From Synergistaceae bacterium (GTDB lineage Bacteria; Synergistota; Synergistia; Synergistales; Synergistaceae): a stretch of DNA of 5,451 bases. The stretch covers positions 1 through 5,451 of the forward strand of contig JAISLO010000264.1 of NCBI GenBank assembly GCA_031290815.1. Direction: 5' to 3'. Below are positions 1-5,451 of this stretch, in pieces. The notes under the pieces were generated by a model. It did no database searches. It saw only the letters and a program-made list of their open reading frames with translations, and was not told the DNA's origin. The first letter of the stretch is position 1. Each line of letters begins with the position of its first letter. A program made the translations under genes and the position numbers.

Positions 1-74
1 AAGCGTCTGCAAACCTCCCAAAATGCTTTTTACATCTACCCAAAAAATGAAGCTTATGGTAGACTTTTGCAAGA

Positions 75-114
75 GGAAAAAATGCAACATTTTTACAAAT
101 TGTTGCATTTTTCC
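75..114. repeat. AT-rich inverted repeat (operator or weak bidirectional terminator)
   Basis: The left arm AAAAATGCAACA (78-89) and right arm TGTTGCATTTTT (101-112) are exact reverse complements around an 11-base loop (90-100). Outside one extra A at 77, the pairing continues with GG (75-76) and CC (113-114). A-run, stem and T-run in this order can terminate transcription in both directions, which would suit the end of a gene to the left. However, the stem core has only three G:C pairs, so it would be a weak terminator. The symmetric ATGCAACA-N11-TGTTGCAT could equally be a binding site for a dimeric regulator. The inverted repeat is certain; its role is not. Confidence 0.6.
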
Positions 115-126
115 GTAAAGCGGCAT

Positions 127-139
127 GAACACAGTGTTC
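127..139. promoter_or_regulatory. 13-bp palindrome, possible operator half-sites
   Basis: GAACAC and GTGTTC are perfect reverse complements around a single central A. It resembles the Gram-positive LexA box (GAAC-N4-GTTC), but here the GAAC and GTTC halves are five bases apart, so it does not match that consensus. It lies about 340 bases upstream of the TTG start, which is far for direct control of that gene. It could be a regulator site or chance. Confidence 0.2.
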
Positions 140-312
140 TGATAGCCCCATCACATACCCTTCACGGACTATATATATCACGGATAAAAAAAGCCCGCAT
201 CCCGATTTATGACTTAACGCGCATACGTTTTTTCAGGGATTCGGGGTTTGCGTCGGAAGGCGTCTGCGGTATATTGAAAGGGATTCGATAACTATTTTGG
301 CCGGGACTGCCC

Positions 313-342
313 TTGAAAATTCGCGGTGCGCGAGGCTATTGT
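313..342 (+). promoter_or_regulatory. Candidate sigma70-type promoter for the AsmA/TamB-like gene
   Basis: TTGAAA (313-318) matches the -35 consensus at five of six positions. After an 18-base spacer, TATTGT (337-342) matches the -10 consensus at four of six. Transcription would begin near 349 and leave an untranslated leader of roughly 130 bases. An alternative pair is TTGCGT (248-253) with TATATT (270-275) at 16-base spacing; there the -10 is better and the -35 poorer. Neither can be preferred by eye, and matches of this quality arise by chance. Confidence 0.2.
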
Positions 343-464
343 TCACGATAATGAATGCTGGTCACGCGCTCAGAATCTTAATGAGTCTGCAATGCGGAAC
401 TGGATTATTCTCTGTTCAAATCGGTTTGGAGGTGGTAGCATTTGGCATGAGCTAATGATCTGCT

Positions 465-470
465 GGAGGT
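465..470 (+). promoter_or_regulatory. Strong Shine-Dalgarno fixing the TTG start at 478
   Basis: GGAGGT is complementary to the 3' end of 16S rRNA and stands seven bases before the TTG codon at 478-480, which is good spacing. An ATG directly abuts it (471-473) but is too close and is followed at once by TAG (474-476), so it cannot start the protein. An in-frame stop (TGA, 448-450) limits upstream extension. The next in-frame ATG (589-591) would remove the membrane anchor and has no comparable site. Confidence 0.75.
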
Positions 471-477
471 ATGTAGT

Positions 478-3400
478 TTGCGGCGTTCAACAAAGATTTT
501 TATCGTGCTAATCGTCATTCTGCCAGTCTGTTTGTTTATCATATCACATCAGATACTGTCTGGAATCACATTCGGGGCTGACCTCGTTATGTCAAAATTC
601 GAGGATGCGCTCGGTGAGATCGGCGGTTACGAGTTGACCTCGGCGTCCACCGCTGGGAATCCTGTGACGGGAGTGACATTGACCGGCGTAGTCGTATCGC
701 GTTATGGGAAAAAAATAGCCGAAGCCGGCGAGATAAAGTTGAATCTAGACATCCTCTCCCTTCTCTCCTCGTCCCCAAAATTATCCGTTCTGTCGATATC
801 AAAGCTGAACGCAGAGTACAACGACCTCGCAAGCGCTCTCCCAGAGCAGGGCAGGGGACAATCCGGGCCTCCCGCGCTGGCTCGTCTCGCCTTGAGCGAT
901 TCCTCAATCGAAACGAGCAGCGGATCGTTTTTCATTCGCAGGGCGCTCGTCGACTTGGGCGAGAATACGCACGAAATCGACATGGACGGCCTCTTTGCGG
1001 GGAACGACATCGGGCTTGAGGGAACAATCGCCGTAAAGAGCGAGGGGATATATGCCGAAGGATTCAACCTGTCGCTGGGCGGCTCTGATGTAAATTTCAG
1101 CGGGGCGATCTCGCCGTCCGCCGACCTTTTGTGCGACGTGAACGGGTTCGACGCCGTCCTGATATCCAAGCTCGTTCCGTCGTTCAAGCCTGAGACCGTC
1201 TCCGGCGTTTATTCCGGAAAGATAAACGCAAAATACTCCAAATCGGACGGGTTCAGCGCCGAGGGCAAGATCTCATCTCCTGTCGGCAGCATACTGGTCG
1301 TTCCGTTCTCCTCCCTGGAGACTCGGATTTTATACTCCGAGGACAAGCTGACCTTCAGCGGCATAAAATCGAAGATATTCGGCGCGGATCTCAGCGGAAC
1401 CGCATCGATCTCGATCCCAAGGGGGAGCACTCCTCACCTATCCCTAAAGCTCCAGATGGAATCGCTTAAAACCAGGGAGGCGGCCGCCGTCTTCAAATGG
1501 ATGGACACTGTCTCCGGAAACCTCGACTACGTCTCGTGCGATTTGAGCGGGCCGGTCGATTCGATATCAGGGCCCGTGCGGATAACGTCCTCTGGCGTGA
1601 CGGCGGGAGACATCGAGTTCAGCGATTTCCGAACGAGAATAGTATTGAAGAAATCGGAGCGCATCGGGGCCGAGATCGCGGCCGAGGCATTCGGTTCGAA
1701 GATGAGGGCAAACGGAGAAGTCAGGCTTGTACCGGACGTGGGCATCGATATGAACGTTTCTTTTTCATCCCTCTCCCTCGACGAGCTTGGAAAAAGATTC
1801 CAGAAAATTTCCAGCCTTGGCATAGCCGGCGTCGGCGACGCCAAGGCGAGAGTTACCGGATCGCCCTCTTCCCCGGTCGTCTCTGGCACGCTTCGATTTG
1901 ACAGCATGAAAGTCAAAGAGCTGAACTCCTGCGAGGATGTGGACGCAGATTTCGTTTATTCGAACGAGGGAATTTCGATCTCCTCAGCAAGCGCAAGGCT
2001 GAACGGCGCTCGGGTCTCGGGGAGCGGAAACCAGAGGCAGAACCCAACGGGCGCCGGCTCTGCGCTTGATTTCAGCGGAAATCTGTCCGAGCTGAAAGTC
2101 GACTCCCTCTCGTCTCTTATACCTCAAATAGCCGAACTATCCATGAACGGGACAATATCCGGGGAGTGGAAAATTTTCGGGAGCGTCGAGAATCCCCTTG
2201 CGGGAATCAACATTCGGACGCCGAGCTTCGGCATTCTTGGGAAAATAAGGCTCGACGACGTTAAATTGAACGCGGAGGGCGGCAGAGACTCCATCCAGAT
2301 CAAGTCCATGTCAGCCAGATGCGAGGACGCCAGGCTGAGCGCTTCCGGCAGCATCACGCTTCCCGCCGGAGACTCGCAGATGGCGTACGACATAAAGGGA
2401 AACTTCAGGGATTTCGACCCCGCGTATCTCGTCGAAACAGGTCTGATTTCGGGGGATGTCTCGGGAGATCTGGCGGGTGATATCAGGGTGTGGTCCAAAG
2501 GAGGGGCCGCGCCGTCGGTTCGCGTTTTCTTCAAAGATTCGGATATCAGGTATTCAAACAGGGTGTCGGTATCGGACCTGAATGGGACAATTACGCTGAG
2601 AGACGGAAATCTCGGCTTCGAGAAATTAAGAACCGTGACAAATTCAGGCTACATCGGCATCGACGGGACAGTGGGCAACGTCGTGAAGGGAATCAGCTCT
2701 CCCGAAAAAATGCCGCTGTCCCTAAAGGCCACGATATCGAGTGCCGATATAGGGCGAATATCAAGAATATTCTCACCTGCGTCAAAGGGCTTTCAGGGAA
2801 TCATCAACGGCAGCGGCGATATCAAGGGCACGGTCGCCTCGCCCAGATTCTCCGGCAGCGCGTCGCTGTCCGGCGTCAGGGCAATGGGGTTGTTTCTGCC
2901 GGTAGTGCGTTTCGACGACGTGGCAGGCGATCTGGGCGGGGTAAAGTTTCCGCGCGTAACGGCGGTAGTCGGCAGAGGGTTTATCAACGCCGAGGGATCG
3001 ATCGTCTCGAAGGACGGTGATCTGTCGGCAAGCGTGAAGGCAGTCGGGCGGAGCGTCGATATAAGAAGTCTCACATATTCCCTCGATGGTTCCGCAAGGA
3101 GAAATATAAGCGGGTCGCTCTTCTTTGATTTCGAAGGAAGCGGTTCGATAGACTCATTCGCCGGGAAGGGAACAGTTAAAATCCCCAGTCTCACCGCAAT
3201 GGGCCTGAGGCTGAGCGACATCAAGGCGCCGTTCTGGGTCGCGGAGGGATTTGCCCTGATAGAGGAGGCCACGGCAAAGGCGTATGGCGGAGATGTAACT
3301 TTTCAGATCGCCAAGGATCTCTCCCTGTCCAACTGGGGCGGGAGAATAGAGGTCGTCAGCTCCGACGTTTCGACCGTCATGAAAGATTTAATGCCGGACT

Positions 3401-4140
3401 CCGAGGGAAACATAACCGGCGGCGCCTGGTTGAAGTTCCGGGTTGGGGGCGATGTCAGCCGGACCAGTATGCAGGATGGCGACGGGGTCCTCGAGGTCAA
3501 GGACGGAGAAATATCCGGCTTCTCAGGCACGGCGGCCGTTTCGAAGTTCATAGGAGGAAGGCCTCTCCGTTTTCAATCCGCTTCGCTGCCGTTCAGCCTG
3601 GACGGGAGAACGCTGTATATTCTGCCGGGCGCTAGAATAGCGGCCCCGCAAGAGGATCCGATCTTCAAGTACGTCATGATCGACGGCAGCGTGAGCGTCG
3701 AAAACCGGGATTTTAATCTCTCCTGCGTTGGAAACGTCAACATCAGGGCGCTCAACGCTTTTGCCGCCGGAGTGCAGGGAGTGCTCTCGGGCGCGATGAC
3801 AAACGAAATCGACAGAGAATCCCTGGTCCATAATTTTCTCGGCGGCGCGATCACCGGTTTCTCAAAAAATGAGTTCAGGGACCTGAGCCTGACGGTCGAG
3901 GGCAAATCAGGCGACGTAAAATTCGATAAGATCGTCATAGCGGAACCGATAAAAACACAGATCATGCCGGAAGAACTCGCGGAAATACGCGGAGGGGCCA
4001 ATAAGGAGAAGGAAAAGGAGAAAATTCAGCTGAAGCTGGAGTTTCCCACCGGGCCGGGCGGAAAACGAAAGAGCGACGTTGGGGAACAGGTCGGCGGGCA
4101 GGTCCTCGAACAGGCGCTGAAGGGAATACTGTCGTTTTAA
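478..4140 (+). CDS. AsmA/TamB-family envelope protein, membrane-anchored, 1220 aa
   Basis: A basic N-terminus (MRRSTK) and a hydrophobic segment at about residues 7-23 form an uncleaved signal anchor. There is no lipobox, so it is not a lipoprotein. Residues ~50-115 resemble the AsmA/TamB N-terminal region: a G-NP-V-GVTL-GV pattern, then an L-x-L-D-LLS-type strand. The body is beta-rich and repeats a module of the type SG-x-G-(~12)-GS-(3-4)-P-x-x-x-G, seen near residues 241, 345, 451, 556, 657, 776 and 877. Residues ~978-1095 look like an AsmA-type C-terminal region (DGDGVLEVKDGEISGF). A Lys/Glu-rich linker (~1175-1182) and a short helix-prone tail follow, ending in Phe. Family members (AsmA, TamB, YhdP, YdbH) are inner-membrane-anchored, groove-shaped proteins implicated in phospholipid transport to the outer membrane; TamB also aids outer-membrane protein assembly. 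The length is close to TamB and YhdP, enough to span the periplasm. The exact subfamily cannot be fixed by eye. It is probably transcribed alone. Confidence 0.82.
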   Translation: MRRSTKIFIVLIVILPVCLFIISHQILSGITFGADLVMSKFEDALGEIGGYELTSASTAGNPVTGVTLTGVVVSRYGKKIAEAGEIKLNLDILSLLSSSPKLSVLSISKLNAEYNDLASALPEQGRGQSGPPALARLALSDSSIETSSGSFFIRRALVDLGENTHEIDMDGLFAGNDIGLEGTIAVKSEGIYAEGFNLSLGGSDVNFSGAISPSADLLCDVNGFDAVLISKLVPSFKPETVSGVYSGKINAKYSKSDGFSAEGKISSPVGSILVVPFSSLETRILYSEDKLTFSGIKSKIFGADLSGTASISIPRGSTPHLSLKLQMESLKTREAAAVFKWMDTVSGNLDYVSCDLSGPVDSISGPVRITSSGVTAGDIEFSDFRTRIVLKKSERIGAEIAAEAFGSKMRANGEVRLVPDVGIDMNVSFSSLSLDELGKRFQKISSLGIAGVGDAKARVTGSPSSPVVSGTLRFDSMKVKELNSCEDVDADFVYSNEGISISSASARLNGARVSGSGNQRQNPTGAGSALDFSGNLSELKVDSLSSLIPQIAELSMNGTISGEWKIFGSVENPLAGINIRTPSFGILGKIRLDDVKLNAEGGRDSIQIKSMSARCEDARLSASGSITLPAGDSQMAYDIKGNFRDFDPAYLVETGLISGDVSGDLAGDIRVWSKGGAAPSVRVFFKDSDIRYSNRVSVSDLNGTITLRDGNLGFEKLRTVTNSGYIGIDGTVGNVVKGISSPEKMPLSLKATISSADIGRISRIFSPASKGFQGIINGSGDIKGTVASPRFSGSASLSGVRAMGLFLPVVRFDDVAGDLGGVKFPRVTAVVGRGFINAEGSIVSKDGDLSASVKAVGRSVDIRSLTYSLDGSARRNISGSLFFDFEGSGSIDSFAGKGTVKIPSLTAMGLRLSDIKAPFWVAEGFALIEEATAKAYGGDVTFQIAKDLSLSNWGGRIEVVSSDVSTVMKDLMPDSEGNITGGAWLKFRVGGDVSRTSMQDGDGVLEVKDGEISGFSGTAAVSKFIGGRPLRFQSASLPFSLDGRTLYILPGARIAAPQEDPIFKYVMIDGSVSVENRDFNLSCVGNVNIRALNAFAAGVQGVLSGAMTNEIDRESLVHNFLGGAITGFSKNEFRDLSLTVEGKSGDVKFDKIVIAEPIKTQIMPEELAEIRGGANKEKEKEKIQLKLEFPTGPGGKRKSDVGEQVGGQVLEQALKGILSF

Positions 4141-4200
4141 TGTTGTGATCGCAGATTATGACCAGTACAAGCGTCCGCCTCTCCTCGGGCGTGAGCCTTG

Positions 4201-5451
4201 TCATTCCGTTATCATCGGGCCTATGGTTTTTTCCGCAATGGAACGCACCCTGCCCGAGTGCACTATATCATAGGTCCATTCCAGATCGGGTGAGATGTAA
4301 TGGTCGTCGTCCGAGAACGGAGCGTGCTCCCTGACGGCGGCGACCACTTTCCCAGTGACGGACGACAGTGCCGGAGAGCCATTTTCGCGCAGGCCAGACG
4401 CTTGGGCCGCCGTGAGCAGTTCGTTACCCAGGACGTATTCCGCCAGTTTGACGACCTGCCTCGCCTTCATCGCCGCGTTGTATCCCATGCTCACGTAATC
4501 CTCCTGCATTGCGCAGGTCGGGACAGTATCGACCGACGCCGGATGAGACAGCATCCGAATCTCGCCGACCAGGCCGGCCGACGCGTACTGTACTATCATG
4601 TATCCGCTGTTTATGCCGGGAGACACTATCAGGAACGGCGGCAGCCCGCTGACGTGTTCGTTGACCATTCTGTCGGTTCTGCGTTCGGATATCTTCGCGA
4701 GATACGCTGCAGCCAGGCAGAGAGAGTCGCTCTCTATCCCGACATACCCCGAATCGGCGTTACAGGCGCTTATCACTTCGTCGGTATGCACAATGGGGTT
4801 GTCATTGCAGGAGTTGAGTTCGTTTTCCATGACGGACACTGCGTCGGCAACGGTCCTGCGCGCCGCGCCATGAGCCTGCGGAACGCATCTCATCGAAAGA
4901 GCGTCTTGGAGATTATGCCCGCCAAAAGTCCGCAAGAATTCACTGTCCTTCAATATTTCCCTGACGTTGCGGGCGCTCACCGACTGCTCCGGCTGGCGCT
5001 TCACGTTCATGGCCCTTTCGTCGAAGGCCGAAAGATTGGCTCGGAGAGCTTCCAGCGAACAGGACGCCACGACGTCCGCCGTCTCGACGAGATTTCGCGC
5101 GTCGTAAGCCGCGAGTATCCCCAGTGCCGTCACGGAGGTTCCTCCGTTGACCAGGCACAGACCCTCCTTGTAACTCGGGAAAATCGGTTTCAGCCCGGCC
5201 CTGCGAAGAGCCTCGCCTCCGTCCAGCAATTCGCCGCCGTACCATGCCCTGCCCTTTCCGAGAATCGCCAGCGATATGTGGGCCTCCAGGCCCAGATATC
5301 CCACCGAACCGTGAGACGGCGCCCAGGGGGTTACACGCTTGTTGAGCAGTTCGGCCAACGCTTCCAGCAATTCCATTCTCGCTCCCGAGTAACCGAGGCC
5401 CATGTTGGCGAGCATCACGAACATCACGGCGCGGACCGCTTCCTCGTCCAG
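4201..5451 (-). CDS. HAL/PAL-family lyase homologue lacking the MIO tripeptide (5' partial)
   Basis: 416 residues are visible; the frame is open through the right edge, and by comparison with ~510-residue bacterial HutH about 90 N-terminal residues are missing. Family signatures are clear: GYSGAR, GSVG, SERR, LPPFL, NSGYM, LSHPASVD and QEDYVSM. Active-site residues in P. putida HutH numbering are Asn195 (5146-5148), Gln277 (4906-4908), Arg283 (4888-4890) and Glu414 (4501-4503), all present. The Ala-Ser-Gly that forms the MIO cofactor is absent: GSVG is followed directly by YLGLEAH (5278-5310). Tyr280 is Leu (4897-4899) and Phe329 is Ala (4756-4758). The Tyr53 and His83 positions lie off the window. 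Canonical members deaminate His, Phe or Tyr as cytosolic homotetramers whose active sites combine three subunits. Without MIO, ordinary deamination is unlikely, so automatic annotation as histidine ammonia-lyase would mislead. It could be a partner subunit, a binding protein or an enzyme with other chemistry. The family call is firm and the function open. Confidence 0.9.
   Translation of the reverse strand: MDEEAVRAVMFVMLANMGLGYSGARMELLEALAELLNKRVTPWAPSHGSVGYLGLEAHISLAILGKGRAWYGGELLDGGEALRRAGLKPIFPSYKEGLCLVNGGTSVTALGILAAYDARNLVETADVVASCSLEALRANLSAFDERAMNVKRQPEQSVSARNVREILKDSEFLRTFGGHNLQDALSMRCVPQAHGAARRTVADAVSVMENELNSCNDNPIVHTDEVISACNADSGYVGIESDSLCLAAAYLAKISERRTDRMVNEHVSGLPPFLIVSPGINSGYMIVQYASAGLVGEIRMLSHPASVDTVPTCAMQEDYVSMGYNAAMKARQVVKLAEYVLGNELLTAAQASGLRENGSPALSSVTGKVVAAVREHAPFSDDDHYISPDLEWTYDIVHSGRVRSIAEKTIGPMITE

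Larger units (their letters stand above)
1..477. other. Intergenic leader without a convincing gene
   Basis: No reading frame here looks like a real protein. The longest, 67-291 (+), would encode about 70 unremarkable residues, and its start overlaps an inverted repeat. The first ~300 bases look more AT-rich than the genes and carry A and T runs (for example 186-192 and 228-233) and a TA-rich stretch at 169-178. The region contains the inverted repeat, palindrome, promoter candidate and ribosome binding site listed separately. It probably combines the tail of an upstream intergenic region with the 5' untranslated region and promoter of the AsmA/TamB-like gene. I recognise no tRNA, riboswitch or mobile-element end. 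Confidence 0.6.

Noticed and set aside
169..178. TATATATAT stretch as a -10 element
   Set aside because: No acceptable -35 hexamer lies 16-18 bases upstream, and the site is 300 bases from the gene start.
67..291. Small frame (+), with a possible ATG at 82 after AAGAGG at 71-76
   Set aside because: The spacing to the ATG is tolerable, but the protein is short, has no recognisable motif, and its start is inside the inverted repeat. The bases are better explained as an intergenic leader.
326..511. 61-residue frame (+) starting at GTG 326
   Set aside because: It overlaps the Shine-Dalgarno and start of the AsmA/TamB-like gene in another frame, has no ribosome binding site, and has no recognisable sequence.
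478..540. Lipoprotein signal at the Cys in the N-terminal hydrophobic segment (LPVC)
   Set aside because: The residue before Cys is Val rather than Gly, Ala or Ser, and the Cys is in the middle of a continuous hydrophobic stretch, so a simple membrane anchor fits better.
587..4001. Several long antisense and other-frame readings inside the AsmA/TamB-like gene
   Set aside because: They are low-complexity, Arg/Ser/Pro-rich shadows of a GC-rich gene and lack ribosome binding sites or recognisable domains.
4172..4191. Hairpin CGTCCG / CGGGCG between the convergent genes as a terminator
   Set aside because: The stem is only six pairs with one G:T wobble, and no T-run follows on either strand. 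It is too weak to call.
4378..4410. Ala-Ser-Gly in the QASGLRE segment of the lyase homologue as a relocated MIO site
   Set aside because: It aligns with the C-terminal region of HutH (the GACQGLDLR area), far from the MIO loop, and lacks the GSVG context; it is coincidence.

Overview
The window holds two protein genes that converge, preceded by a long leader with no convincing gene. Both genes have a moderately high GC content and use ATA and AGG/AGA codons freely; the first ~300 bases of the leader look clearly more AT-rich. The first gene is a large AsmA/TamB-type envelope protein, which implies a bacterium with an outer membrane. The second is a relative of histidine/aromatic amino acid ammonia-lyases. 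A diderm amino-acid fermenter such as a Synergistota member would fit, but this is inference from gene content and codon style, not a demonstrated placement.

Layout. Positions 1-477: intergenic leader with an AT-rich inverted repeat (75-114), a 13-bp palindrome (127-139), a weak promoter candidate (313-342) and a strong Shine-Dalgarno (465-470). Positions 478-4140 (+): a 1220-residue AsmA/TamB-like protein starting at TTG, with one N-terminal membrane anchor and a very long beta-rich body built of repeated modules. Positions 4141-4200: a short gap between the two stop codons with no convincing terminator. Positions 4201-5451 (-): an aromatic amino acid lyase family protein whose N-terminus lies beyond the right edge.

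The most interesting point is in the lyase homologue. The fold signatures of the HAL/PAL/TAL family are well kept, but the Ala-Ser-Gly tripeptide that cyclises into the MIO electrophile is cleanly missing: GSVG runs straight into YLGLEAH. The conserved active-site Tyr (Tyr280 in Pseudomonas putida HutH numbering) is Leu, and the Phe329 position is Ala. The reading frame is intact and other active-site residues (Asn195, Gln277, Arg283, Glu414 equivalents) remain. This is not simple decay. It suggests a selected MIO-less branch: a non-catalytic partner subunit, a ligand-binding protein, or an enzyme with different chemistry.

The two genes are convergent and show no obvious functional link; they are probably separate transcription units.
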